The notes beneath the pieces are model-generated. The model was not told the DNA's origin. It saw only the letters and a program-made list of their open reading frames with translations, and did no database searches. 64,000 bases of DNA from Delphinapterus leucas (lineage: Eukaryota > Chordata > Mammalia > Artiodactyla > Monodontidae). Numbering within the stretch: the stretch's first letter is position 1; every line of letters begins with the position of its first letter. The translations under genes and the position numbers were made by a program. Below, piece after piece: positions 24,795 through 35,029 of this stretch. The stretch spans positions 7,919,936 through 7,983,935 of the forward strand of contig NW_022098044.1 in assembly GCF_002288925.2 (NCBI RefSeq), given 5' to 3'.

Positions 24795-24912
24795 AAGAAA
24801 GAAGGGAAGGAAGGAAGGAAGAAAGGAAAGAAGGAAGGAAGGAAGGGAGGGAGGGAGAGACAGAGAAAGAAGGAAAAAGAGAGAGGGAGGGAGGAAGGAA
24901 GGGAGGAAGGCC
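24795..24912. repeat. (GGAA)n/(GAGG)n purine microsatellite
   Basis: Interrupted runs of ggaa, gaag and gaggga about 118 bp long. The Lys/Glu/Arg-rich open frame covering it is an artefact. Confidence 0.95.
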
Positions 24913-25640
24913 AAAACTAAGCTATCAAAATTGTGTTCTATTTTCAGTGTTTACATTTAACAGTTGATGTAGAGTAATAGACAGTTTTTTTATCTTTTCA
25001 ATGTATATATATAATCCTATTTGAAGAGAACATCAAAAGCCTAAATGTGAAAGCCTGAATCATTATGAGACCTGGGTCCTCCGGTGATAACCCCAGGCAG
25101 GAGCTTCTGGAGAGAGAACCAGCAGAATGATTGAGGCTGCCTGGGGACAGCGCGTGGAGAGAGAAGAAGAGGGCAAAGGGCAGAACTCTGGAATAAAGCA
25201 GCTTTTAAAGAGAGCCAGAGACGAGCCAAAAAGAGAGCCTGAGATGGAAAGGTCAGAGAGGTAGAAGAGAAAAGGGAGTATAGGTGTCACAGACAACAAA
25301 CAAGGAAAGAGCTCCCTTTCATTCTCCCACTGGATTCTCACCAGCTCTATGCAATGACTCTGTAACTATTGGATAACTCCGGCAACTTGGTAATAAGGTG
25401 GAGTCTGCCTCCAGGACAAGTTTAGGTCTTTCTGCTCGGACTCCACCTCTGGTGTCAGAACAGTTTGGAATACGCAACCAAGATCACCGTAGAGGATGCG
25501 GTCACACCGGAAGTCCATTTATAACATAAAACCCAGAGTGCTGGGAAACTCTACCCAAAATAAAACAGGGGGAAGAGGAAGAAGACCACAATGTCTACCA
25601 AGTGTGCAGCAAAGCATATTCCACTAAGAAAACATTATTT
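24913..25640. other. No recognisable feature
   Basis: Unassigned non-coding sequence with no splice-flanked open frame. Confidence 0.35.
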
Positions 25641-26060
25641 TAAGGCAATACTCAAATAAGTGATCAAAAATGTGAGTAGACAAAGGTCACTACAGATGGC
25701 TGATAACAAACAGAAGTGAACAAACCATCCTGGAAACAACCCAACTGTCCAGTAATGAAAGAATGCGTTTAAACAAATTACAGTATTGTGGTATATCCAA
25801 AAGTGCAATGAACACAGCCATTGCAAACAAAAATGCAGTTATATATGCGGAAAGATGTTCATGACATAACGACTAAAAAAAATGATGCATGAGACAGTAT
25901 GTTTAGCATGATTCCATTTATCGAAACATATACATATATTTATATCATATTTATGTATTAAAAAAGTCTGGAAATGAAAATGTTAATAATTATTACCTGG
26001 GCAGTCGTATTAAGGCAATTTTTTGAATTCTGATTTTCCTTTCATTTATCTATGTCTTCT
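25641..26060 (+). mobile_element. Degenerate L1M 3'-end fragment
   Basis: Decayed ORF2-end and 3'-UTR text: 'ggaaacaacccaactgtcca', 'attacagtattgtggtatat', 'gagacagtatgtttagcatg', 'attattacctgggcag'. Confidence 0.6.
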
Positions 26061-26076
26061 ATTTTTCTAAAAATTT

Positions 26077-26438
26077 TTAAATAAATTTATTTATTTTATT
26101 TTTATTTATTTTTGGCTGCGCTGTTGTCTTTGTTGCTGCGTGCGGACTTTCTCTAGTTGCAGCGAGTGGTGGCTACTCTTTGTTGCAGTACGCGGGGCTT
26201 CTCACTGCGGTGGCTTCTTTCGTTGCAGAGCACGGGCTCTAGGCGCACAGGCTTCAGTAGTTGTGGCACGCGGGCTCAGCAGTTGTGGCTCGTGGGCTCT
26301 AGAGTGCAGGCTCAGTAGCTGTGACGCATGGGCTTAGTTGCTCTGTGGCATGTGGGATCTTCCCGGACCAGGGCTCAAACCCGTGTCCCCTACACTGGCA
26401 GGTGGATTCTTAACCACTGCGCCACCAGGGAAGCTCCC
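26077..26438 (-). repeat. CHR-type tRNA-derived SINE, long variant
   Basis: Reversed copy with a T/A-rich tail at left. Internal modules include 'cttctcactgcggtggcttc' and 'ggctcgtgggctctagag'. The B-box complement is 'ccagggctcaaacccgtgtc' and the head complement 'gcgccaccagggaagctccc'. Imperfect target duplications of about 16 bp ('atttttctaaaaattt' / 'atttttctacaattt') lie at 26061-26076 and 26440-26454. Confidence 0.93.
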
Positions 26439-26989
26439 AATTTTTCTACAATTTAAATGTTTTATTTGCATAATTTATCTGCTAGCAGTCAGGGCCTCTA
26501 GACACAGAGTGTCAAGTGATGACAATGAGCTCAATCAATTGATTGTTATTCTCTTAAACGTCTTCCCTGCATAGCGAACAGCAGGAAAAGTGTCACAGAA
26601 CTCGCCTGGAGAGTTCTGTGGAAGGATGATCAGAAGATATGGCGATCATGCATATGAGAACAAAGAGAGAAACAGATGAAAAGGATGAAAAAACAAAAGG
26701 TCCTACCACAAATTAATTGATATCATAAGAAGCTATTGTAAAGGGTGAATCCAAGTGTTTATGGATCTCTAACCAAGGCTCATGGAGGACCCGATTCAGT
26801 CACGAGGGAACTGACACAGGCCACCGTCTCAGACTGAATCTGCCACCTCCTTCTCCTGGGTCAGAAGAGTTATTTGGAGGAGGCAGGGGATTTCTGTAAC
26901 TCACAACAAACACCCAAGTGTGGATTCTGACTTCTGATTTAAAGGAGATGGAGTGAAAGCAAATGTTGGGATTAATGTTGGTGGTGTCA

Positions 26990-27310
26990 CAGCGGGAGAA
27001 CTGCCACCAAGACCACAGCCAACACCAAGACATGAACTACTAATACTGGAGCTTCCACTGTGGTAACAGCCACGGAGACAAAAACACCACCAAGACCAGA
27101 GCCACCAAGATATCCAGAATCACTCCCAACCCCAGGACTGATGAAAATCATAATGATTAAGATCAGAAACAGCGACAAGACCAAGAACAATGCCAGAGAG
27201 AACCTCTGAGACCAGAACCACCTAACGTAACAATACTTAAAACATCAGACCAGAACCACTGGAATCAGAGACCAGAACTACCACCAAGACCAGCATGGCC
27301 CTAGGACTAG
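26990..27310. repeat. Degenerate CCA/AGACC-rich repeat tract
   Basis: Recurrent, imperfect words such as 'ccaccaagaccacagcc', 'caccaccaagaccagagcc', 'gaccagaaccacc', 'gaccagaaccactgg' and 'actaccaccaagaccagc' appear over about 320 bp. It looks like a decayed simple repeat or minisatellite built from ACC and AGACC units. It is not an open frame of useful length on either strand. Confidence 0.55.
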
Positions 27311-29004
27311 AACCAACATGTCTAATTTTAGTATCAAGATGTTGACCCTTCCCAATGCAAAAACACTGGCATTTAGGGGGCAAAGCTCACGATAAAGAGG
27401 AGCTAAGTACACACATTCTAAAGAGGGCTACCAACATAAGGTGACCTCTCCCTGAGAGCTCCCTAAGAAGGGATACCAGCTACCACCTCACTCCTTCCCC
27501 TCTAAGAAGGAGGACTGAGATGTATTGAAGAAAAAAAAGAATCACGCATTGAGACTGGGGATGCCTGCAAGGAGAGACTGGCGATCCACTCTCCAGACGG
27601 GCATGAGCTTAGACTGGATCCACTGATCTGTCCTAGCAGAGCAAGGACCAGAGAACTGAAGGGAGTTGGCAGGACAGAGAGAGGAGCCAGCGCTGGAGCA
27701 TCCCACACCCCCACCAACTGCACAGCAAGGATGTGAGCACTTCCTGTGGATCAAGTGGACAACACCAAAGGAACCGGATTTAAACCATCCTGCCAGCACC
27801 CCACCCAACAGGGTTGCCTGGAGGCAAGAAGATCCCTGCAGCACGAGGCAAGCCGGAGCTGGACCTCCTGCTTCAGGAAAGGCAGGTCCTGCAGAGCCCT
27901 CTGAAGAACTTACATGTGCTACCCAGAGGGCAGAGAGTCAACGAGAGCTAGAGACGGTGACAACTACCAGAGAGAGGCATCCAGTTAAGTCAAGAGCTGT
28001 TTGACCTTCTCCCCATCCCCTCTCCTTGCTCCCAACCCCAGGAAAGCTGGACCGAGAATAACTAAAAGGAAGAAAGAGGCCCACACCAGTCCTTACCACT
28101 GGTTGAGGTGAGAAGAGAATGGACCACAGTACGACCCCACTTCAGGTACCTGGAGCCACGTGTCAAGGCTAGACTAGACAGAAGGGAGATAAGATTTAAA
28201 TCAAGCAGGAAATCAAAATTTTAAATTGGACTGGACTTTTAATAAATGAAAGGGAATCTGCCCAAGATTGCATGCAGGCATGGAAATGGAATGGATTTGG
28301 CAAAGCAGGGCTGGAACCCAAGATTTGCTCCATACTTATATCCCCCTGAGTTGAGACTTCTCAATGAAGAAGGCTGGAAGACAGAGTTGGAACAGCAGCA
28401 CCTGTCTTCTCAGGGAAGATCAGGGTCCCTACGGAGCAGGCCCAGAGCAACAGGAAGCTTCCAGGGCCAGGGTGTAACCGGAAGATGGGAGGCCTTTCCA
28501 GCTGCCTGAGTGAGGGAAATGGTGAGCTCCTCCAGAAACAGTCAAGAACGAGTTAGAGAAACACAAGACTGCTGACCTCATGGCTTGCTCTGCAATCTAT
28601 CACAATTATTTGCGGCCAGTGAATATAAAGGTTTCAGTTTTAGCTGATTTAATAAAGAAAATCTAGTTTTTATTAAATGAGTCGGCACATTCCTTGCTCC
28701 TTGCAGCTCAGCCTCACACGGCTATTAACTCTCCACCAGCCTCCTGGTGGCAGCACTTATAAGGAAGGGGAGAGACCAAAGAAGACCCCCAAGGGCCCCC
28801 CAAACACCCAAATCCCAAGATACCTCGGAGGAGCAGCTTTGACTCAAACTCAGGCTGACCCTAGGGAGGTAACCAAGTGTCCAACCCTTGGGCGCCCCAA
28901 ACTGACTTAGCCTTCACTAGAACATTCTCCAGGCCCCGTGATGGGACCAGCCACATCCCCAGCAGGAATCACAGGCATCTCGCTTGTTTCAAAGGGTTAA
29001 TACA
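27311..29004. other. No recognisable feature
   Basis: About 1.7 kb of unassigned non-coding DNA. Open frames of 77-112 codons (27666-28004, 28246-28509, 28677-28910) have no motif, no splice context and no conserved look. Confidence 0.35.
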
Positions 29005-29210
29005 GCAACAGCACTGACTTAATACACTTACTACATGCCAGACAGTTTTCATTTTGTTTGTTACTTTTTTCCTCTTCAAGATGGATTAACCCCTCCAGAA
29101 AATTCTATGAGGTAGACACCCCCTCTCTACAAATGTGGACACTGAGATGCAGAGACGTTTGTGTAACAGGCCTTGAAGTGGTGGAGCTGGAATTCCAGCA
29201 GCGATGCTGT
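29005..29210 (-). repeat. MIR-type SINE fragment
   Basis: MIR core complement: 'cacttactacatgccagaca', 'ttctatgaggtagacacccc', 'caaatgtggacactgagatg', then 'gtggtggagctggaattcca'. Ancient, no target duplications. Confidence 0.6.
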
Positions 29211-30424
29211 GGATGATGAAGAGCGCTGGCCTGAAATCTCCGTTTACAGCCTTCTGTGCACACTGCCCCAATACATGGAAACAACACTGCAGCGGCACAA
29301 AGATATGGAAAAATGCAAAAGAGGTCAGTGCGTGATTCAAGCTGGGCAAACACTGCCCTTGGCCAGAGGTCAACAGACTGCCTCAAAACACATTTAAATT
29401 TTATAGGGTGGAAGAAGGCAAAATGAAACTCGGTGCCTTGAAGCCTCAGCCTCATTTGACCAGGAACAAATCTCTGGAGCTCTCACAGCCTGTTTCAGAT
29501 CTGTTGATGGGATGGAAAAGCAAGTCTCCATCCTTTTGCCCCAACACTATACCTCGCTGACCACAGAAATCCTAAAGTTACCCTGAAAATATTAACATTT
29601 GTTCTAATAAAAGCTATCTATTGAAATGTGAATATGGGATAGCACCAATAAAATGAATAATGGGGGAGAAGATGTACCTCACTAACCAGCTCTGCATGAG
29701 TCACTGAAATCATGGGACACTGGAGCTGAAAGAGGCCTTAGAAACACTAAGTACAAGAGTGAAATGAGAAGCAGAGACTCTGATTAATCTATCCCAGGGT
29801 GTATCTCTTTATATGTGTGTATATGCTCATCTAATAGACGTTACAGCCCTTATTACGCGCCAGGCCCTTTGCCAGCCCTGGGAGTACAGAGGCCACCAAG
29901 CCATGTAATGAGAAGTTACATGTGCAAGGAGGGTTTGCCTTGCTTTAATTCACACAAGAGACCGTATGGACCAGCATGTTCTAATTCACACAAGGTACGG
30001 TATGGGCTAGCAGCATACCTCAGGACACAATACTAAGATGTGCTCTGCACCTTTAGATCTGGGGGTACAAACTGCTTGGCTGAATCTAGTCTACAAATAT
30101 ATATGTCTGGCTTTCAATGCTTTAACAACTGAGGGAGAGCATAGGAAGTCTGGATAACCAGCTATCTTGCAAAACAGTACGATCCAGCAATCCTGAGTCT
30201 GCATTCTCCCTTGGCAATGGTCAGCTGCAGTTGAGTAGAGGTTGCTCTTAATACATGGAGAATGTACCATCAACTTTGCCACAGTCTCCGCCATTCCCTA
30301 TTGTCTCTCAGGCAACGTTAGCTCCATTCGTTTGAGTCTGTCCAGTGGGTAAACGAGGATGCGATGCTTGAGCTGGGTCCCCCTGGGGCTGGTGGGAAAG
30401 ACAGGATGCTAAAGACTGCAGTGC
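29211..30424. other. Unassigned, with a small imperfect tandem repeat at about 29948-30020
   Basis: Non-coding. Around 29948 and 29980 the phrase 'taattcacacaag' is followed by 'accgtatgga' and then 'tacggtatggg', giving two diverged copies of about 35 bp. Nothing else stands out. Confidence 0.4.
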
Positions 30425-31378
30425 AGGCACATTGGCAGCCTCTTCTTGGTCTTCTCAAGCCCACAGGAGCTGGGTCCATCACTGGCACAACTGGTGGTGC
30501 AGCGCCTGGCGCGGGGCCAAGGCCAATTGGCGCTCGGTCTGTCCAGCGGCAGCCTCGAATCGATGCGGGCCCACAAGCTGCCCACCGCCACTGCCTCCAC
30601 CGGGCCTGCCGGCCTTGCGCGCTTGACGCTGGGCTTCTCCGACATGCGCGCTTGGAGCACTGCGAGAGCACTGATGGCCTCCAGCAGCCCCACCTGCTCT
30701 CCACACTGCCCAGCCCCGCCAACCAGGTGATCACCATTAACCCCGCGCTGACTGTGGAGGAGGCGGCTGAGGACTATGCCTAGGAGGTGAGACAGGCCTT
30801 CCGAGGGGACTCCATTCTGCTTTTCGACCTGCTGATTCTGGGTGTGGGTCCCGATGGCCACACCTGCTCACTCTTCCCCGGCCACTCCCCTGCTGCAGGA
30901 GTGGGGAATTTGGTGGCCCCCCCATCGGCGACTCCCCAGAAGCCTCACACTTCCCGTGTTGAAGGCAGCTCCAAGTGTCGTCTTTGTGGCGACTACAGCA
31001 GGCAAGGCAGACATTCTGAAGAGCGTTTTGGACGACAAGCAGGAAAACCCACTCCCCGCAGCCCTGGTCCAGCCCTGAGCTGGGAAATTCTGCTGGTTCC
31101 TGGACGAGGCAGCAGCCAGACTCCTGACCACGAGTGCCCTTGAGGAAGTATTCCACGTTGTAACCGTTGTAACCCGGCGCCCGAGAGATGCTGCAGCTGG
31201 GACCATGCGCAGCCCCAGTAGGCAGGACCTTCCAGGGACCCGCTGCCAGCCCACTCCAGGCTTCATTTTAGGAAAGCCCTGTAGTGCCACTGGAAGCCGA
31301 TAGGGTCTGGCCACCAGCCCTGCCCAGGGGCTCAACCCATGGGCCCGTGGCTCTGGATGACAGTTATTAAAAAGAGCA
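30425..31378 (+). pseudogene. PGLS: Processed pseudogene of PGLS (6-phosphogluconolactonase)
   Basis: The parent gene encodes the cytosolic pentose-phosphate enzyme that hydrolyses 6-phosphogluconolactone. This copy is intronless and covers nearly the whole protein. From 30446 it reads '[19 protein letters not shown]' then '[13 protein letters not shown]'. In another frame it reads '[20 protein letters not shown]', a stop (TAG at 30781), then '[19 protein letters not shown]', the family's conserved active-site region. Later it reads '[11 protein letters not shown]', a stop (TGA at about 31077), and 'CWFLDEAAARLL'. At least three frame changes and two stops make it dead. A 3' UTR with ATTAAA near 31363 follows. 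It lies antisense within ADAMTSL3 intron 2. Short open frames here are fragments of it or shadows. Confidence 0.92.
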
Positions 31379-31791
31379 TTTGAAGAAAGCAAGAGAGAGA
31401 AAGAGAGGGAGGGAGGAAGGGAGAGAGAGAGGGAGGGAGGGAGAGAGGGAGAGAGGGAGGGAGGGAGNNNNNNNNNNNNNNNNNNNNNNNNNNNNNNNNN
31501 NNNNNNNNNNNNNNNNNNNNNNNNNNNNNNNNNNNNNNNNNNNNNNNNNNNNNNNNNNNNNNNNNNNGAGGGAGGGAGGGAAGGAGAGAGGGAGGGAGGG
31601 AGAGAGGGAGGGAGAGAGAGAGGGAGGGAGGGAGGGAGGAAGGGAGAGAGGGAGAGAGGGAGGGAGGGAGGAAGGGAGAGAGGGAGGGAGGGAAGGAGAG
31701 AGGGAGGGAGGGAGAGAGGGAGGGAGGGAAGAATGGAGAGAGGAGGGAGGGAAGGAGAGAGGAGGGAGGGAGGGAGGGAGGGAGGGAGGAC
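31379..31791. repeat. (GGGA/GAGA)n microsatellite with a 100-base assembly gap
   Basis: A purine-only tract of gggagggagaga units directly after the 3' end of the PGLS pseudogene. Bases 31468-31567 are exactly 100 Ns, a conventional placeholder, so the true length is unknown. The long Ser/Pro/Leu and Arg/Glu/Gly open frames here are artefacts. Confidence 0.97.
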
Positions 31792-32220
31792 TGCAAAACA
31801 GTGTGATATGTGTTGATAGACATAAACACAATACTTATTTAGTGGCTGAGCTAATGCCACAACCTGGCCTCTGCCCAATCATTGTGTCCTGGCCTATAGC
31901 AGCCAAGTCTCTACAGTGCACATGCAGACAGCCGTTCCAGACTGAAAAAGACAGGATCCATCACAGCCCCAAGTTATCACTCATATATAGCATCCACAGT
32001 GGTATCAAGGCACAGTGGTATTAGGACTCGGAGAGGACCCAAGGTATTGGATTATGCTTACAGCTTAGCCAACCAGAAATACCATTTGCTGGAGGTAAGA
32101 AACAATTAGATTCTCTATGGTATAAGATTAACATTAATCATACCACATCTTAGGTGATCTACAATGAAACTCCTAAGTAAACAGAGGGATGCCTACCATT
32201 CCCCTTCCCCTCCCTATTAC
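31792..32220. other. No recognisable feature; intron 2 of ADAMTSL3 next to exon 2
   Basis: Unassigned intronic sequence. It ends, on the minus strand, with the splice donor GTAATA right after the coding exon (intron bases from 32220 downwards). Confidence 0.5.
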
Positions 32221-32289
32221 CTGCAGGAGGGCAGAGTGCATGAAGACCATCCATATCAGCAGCCACCAGGGGCTCTTCCAGGAAGCCAT
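32221..32289 (-). CDS. ADAMTSL3: ADAMTSL3 first coding exon (signal peptide), partial CDS
   Basis: ADAMTSL3 (punctin-2) is a secreted extracellular-matrix glycoprotein with many thrombospondin type 1 repeats and no protease domain. On the minus strand the ATG at 32289-32287 opens 23 codons beginning 'MASWKSPWWLLIWMVFMH' and ending in Gln. This matches the human signal peptide start as I remember it ('MASWTSPWW', 'MVFMHS'), ending at the same residue. A donor GTAATA follows at 32220. Upstream, a pyrimidine tract plus AG ('tcctcctttttag' type, AG at 32324-32323) sets the exon start at 32322, giving a 102-bp exon with 33 non-coding bases. The peptide is hydrophobic, as a signal sequence should be. 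Substitutions versus human include Thr5Lys and Gly13Trp. Exon 3 onward (TSP1 repeats) lies outside the window or was not found. Too short to appear as a long open frame. Confidence rests on the peptide, both splice sites and gene order. Confidence 0.93.
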
Positions 32290-32322
32290 GGAGTCCGGTC
32301 TCCTGGGGAGCTCACTTGCAGC
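32290..32322 (-). other. ADAMTSL3: ADAMTSL3 exon 2, 5' UTR part and splice acceptor
   Basis: 33 non-coding bases between the acceptor AG (32324-32323, preceded by a T/C-rich tract) and the start codon. The start context is 'gactccATGg': G at +4 and T at -3, so moderate. No stop separates the ATG from the exon's 5' end, but the homologous protein starts here. Confidence 0.85.
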
Positions 32323-32719
32323 CTAAAAAGGAGGAAAGATTTGGTTTCCAATCAGCTCTGGACCCAGTGGCAGCACTCATGACTTAACAGACCAACCAAA
32401 GGGAGGAACCCTGAGCCCCACATAGTATCTTGGAAAGGTTTGTGTTGGCCCAGGATGGAGCTACCTATTACAGGGTACAGGCTCTCTGGGGCTCTCTTTA
32501 GGAGGAGTCCACATCAAAGTCAGGAGGGCAGCCAGACCAGCCTCCAGTGTGCAACCCGTACCTCCAGCCCTCCAGAAGCTGAGCCATCTCTTCACCAGCC
32601 ACTTCCCAGCCCATTTGTCAGCAGCAGGGTGTGGCTATCGGCATCCCACTCAGGAAGCCTGCATGGAGCCAAGGGTTAGGGCACCTACCAGCTTCCGCTG
32701 CTTCAGGCAAAACTGAGTC

Positions 32720-32835
32720 TAAGCCCAACTAAGCCAGCCCAGAGAGGGGAAGGGAACTGCCTAAGGTCACACAGCAAGACGGTGACTTTTCTAGGACTGG
32801 AATGTAGGTCTTCTGACGGTTCAAGGCTTTCCCCA
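32720..32835 (-). repeat. MIR-like fragment (tentative)
   Basis: 'gagaggggaagggaactgcc', 'aaggtcacacagcaagacgg' and 'ggactggaatgtaggtcttc' fit the MIR core complement. It lies in ADAMTSL3 intron 1. Confidence 0.45.
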
Positions 32836-32878
32836 CCAGAGGACACCGTTCATCCTCGGAGCCTCAGCCCTGCAGCCA

Positions 32879-32948
32879 GAGAGGCCTGAGAGTTGAGTTA
32901 AGGGAGGTTCGGAGAGAGGCCTGAGAGTTGAGTTAAGGGAGGTTCGGA
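32879..32948. repeat. Exact 35-bp tandem duplication
   Basis: Two identical copies (32879-32913 and 32914-32948) of a unit starting 'gagaggcctgagagttgag'. No divergence is visible, so it is recent or an assembly artefact. It lies in intron 1, just downstream of the ADAMTSL3 CpG island. Confidence 0.95.
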
Positions 32949-33318
32949 GGGCACAGTCTCAGAGCCATACTAGCACAATCTCCTAAAAGTAGATGAGGGC
33001 AAACCAGCAGAGGCCCTCTGAGACCAGGAAGGCAGCGGGGGCTTTCTTCAGAGTTCTCCTGACAGTTTGCAGGGAAATCAGAACGAGGCGAGCCTGGAAA
33101 AGCCGAAAAGCCGAGGTCACCCTCGCCTCTCGCTTCGCCTCGCGGGCGCCTTGGCGGAGCCGGTGTCCGGGGGCGGGTCGGTGGCTTCTCTCCATCTGGA
33201 GAAAGCATTAAGGGCCTGGCCTAATGCGATCCGCAAATGTGCTGCTGTTTCCGACCTGAGGCGGCGACTCTGGGCCGAAGGGAGGCGGCCAGTGCGGGGC
33301 CCTGGGACCGTGCGGCCC

Positions 33319-33347
33319 ACTCGCTCGCTCGCTCGCTCGCTCGCTCA
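33319..33347. repeat. (CTCG)n short tandem repeat
   Basis: About six and a half uninterrupted 'ctcg' units, fully CpG-containing, inside the CpG island and in the inferred intron 1. Confidence 0.95.
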
Positions 33348-33834
33348 CAGCAACCGTCCCGGCGCGCACTCCCCCCGACTACCCGCCGCCTCGCAGTCCC
33401 CGGGCCCCCGCCGCCGCCGCGTCCCAGTCCCGCACGTCCACTTGCCACAGCGGGCGCGTCACTCAGCCCCTGGCGCTCTAGGCGCTCGCATCCCACTTGC
33501 CAACCGGCCGGACCTTCCGACGCCCAAGACCACTAGGTGCTGTCAGCCCGTTTTCTACCTAGAAAGCCCCAAATCTGAAAACCCCCAACCCGGTGGAGTT
33601 CCCCGCAGTCAAGCGCCCCTGAATGTCTCTCCCCCAAACCACCGGGACCCCACGGGAGTTTGCCTGGCCCGAGGTCTCCAAGCCTTGCCGAGCGCCCCGG
33701 TCCTGAAGCTCCCAGGAACACAGCAGTGCACCCTCCCGCTCGGAGCCCCGCAACCCCGCTCAGAGGCCACCGCCCCGTCTTGCTCCCCCGGAGAGAGCCT
33801 TCCCACCCCCGGGCGCCGAGCTCCTAGCACCCAC

Positions 33835-34005
33835 CTGGCGCCGCAGAAGCGTCTGGGACGTGCAGCCCGGGCCGCGCGGGCTCGCCGCGCGCGGAGAAGA
33901 GGCGGACAGAAGCGGCCCAGTCAACACCTCGTGCGGAATCCGGGACCGGGACCTTCCCCGACGCTGGCGTCCAGCCCGCGGCGCCGCAGTCGCCGCCGCC
34001 GCCGA
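33835..34005 (-). other. ADAMTSL3: Probable non-coding exon 1 of ADAMTSL3 (3' border firm, 5' border guessed)
   Basis: On the minus strand 'ggcgccag|gtgggtgct' is a strong donor, with the last exon base at 33835 and the intron starting at 33834. Splicing it to the acceptor at 32323 gives an intron of about 1.5 kb. The 5' end is unknown; 34005 assumes a start shortly after the weak AT-rich element at 34010-34016. Other donors in the island are possible. Confidence 0.5.
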
Positions 34006-35029
34006 GAAGTTAAATGGGGCTGGGACGGGGCCGCCCCGCCTCTCCCGCCCCCTCCGGGCGTGCGGAGCTAGGCGCTGGCGGGGGCCCAGAGGCGGAGGGC
34101 GCGCACCGCCACCTGCACCGCCCGGCAAGTGCACGGCGCGCCCGGGCGCCCGCCCGCCCTCGCGTCGGCCCCGCGCCTTCCGCCCGTGCAGGGGACGCCG
34201 GGGGCGCGAAGAGAGTGCGTGAGGGGCCGGGCCGGGCCGCTCGGAGCGCGCGGGGCCGCGGCGACGGCGAGACTCGGCTGGAACGCTCCGCCGCCCGCTT
34301 CCTGGAAGCCACTCCTCGCCTAGGGCCGGCCGCCAGGCGTGGTGCCAAGAGCCGGGATTGCCGACGCCGCCACCGCCGCCGCCGGCAGGCGCGCAGGGGA
34401 AAGGCGGCCGCTGCGCCGCGAGCCAGCCGGGGCGCTCCGCCTCAGCCGGAGCTGGGAGCGGGGATGCCAAAGCCCCCCCCCACCCCAACCCCCGCACTTC
34501 CCCGAGCCTCCACCCGCCCCGCCAGGGCCCCGGCGCCGACTCTGCTAAGTCAGGCCCAGCGGCCACACGGAGGCTTGCCCGGAACCGCTGGCTCGTGCCT
34601 GCGAGCCTCCGGAGCTCCGGCCAGGCGTGACCAAAGTCGGAGACCAGTGGCCCCACCCGGCCTGCGCCGCCTCTGCCTCCGGAGGCGCCCAGCGCAGATC
34701 CTGTGCAGGGGCCGGTGGACTCACCACCCGGACTCTTGGCTGCCAGGGACCACCAGCGGCCGACCAGTAGGGGTGCCTCGTAAGCGGGTACCTGGTGCCA
34801 CTTCCTATGAGCCGAGCTTGGGTAACAGAGCTGCTCAGCTGCCCAAACCATGGGGTGCCCAGGCTTGGGATTTGGGGTGGATGTGTCAGGCACCGGGACT
34901 GGGGTGAATTTCCTCGTGGACTTGTGGAAGTGAAATAAGGTGGAACGCTTGTCCCTGCCTTGGCCTAATCTCAGAGGTATAAATCCAAGGGCCCGGGATT
35001 GAAAGTCTCACTATGCCCCCGGCTAAGTC

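Larger units (their letters stand above)
33080..34790 (-). promoter_or_regulatory. ADAMTSL3: CpG island promoter of ADAMTSL3
   Basis: About 1.7 kb with very high G+C and dense CpG (for example 33840-34460), unlike everything around it. It lies directly upstream, on the minus strand, of the ADAMTSL3 signal-peptide exon. It contains (CTCG)n at 33319-33347 and several CGG/GCC runs. No strong TATA box is seen; a weak 'atttaac' on the minus strand lies at about 34010-34016. Large open frames on both strands (33067-34071 plus, 33760-34893 minus, 34014-34907 plus) reflect the lack of AT-rich stops. The island could also drive an antisense non-coding RNA. Transcription start sites cannot be read from sequence. 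Confidence 0.85.

Noticed and set aside
27666..28004. 112-aa frame and neighbours (28246-28509, 28677-28910)
   Set aside because: Considered as possible exons or old LTR coding remnants. No motif, no splice context and no match I recognise.
30868..32024. Open frames of 154-336 aa across the microsatellite
   Set aside because: They are simple Ser/Pro/Leu or Arg/Glu/Gly translations of GGGA repeats and pass through 100 Ns.
33067..34907. Long open frames in the CpG island (334 aa plus at 33067, 297 aa plus at 34014, 377 aa minus at 33760)
   Set aside because: GC-rich DNA rarely contains stop codons. The frames overlap each other in several phases, are Arg/Pro/Ala/Gly-rich and show no domain. 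The region is explained as a promoter island with a non-coding exon.
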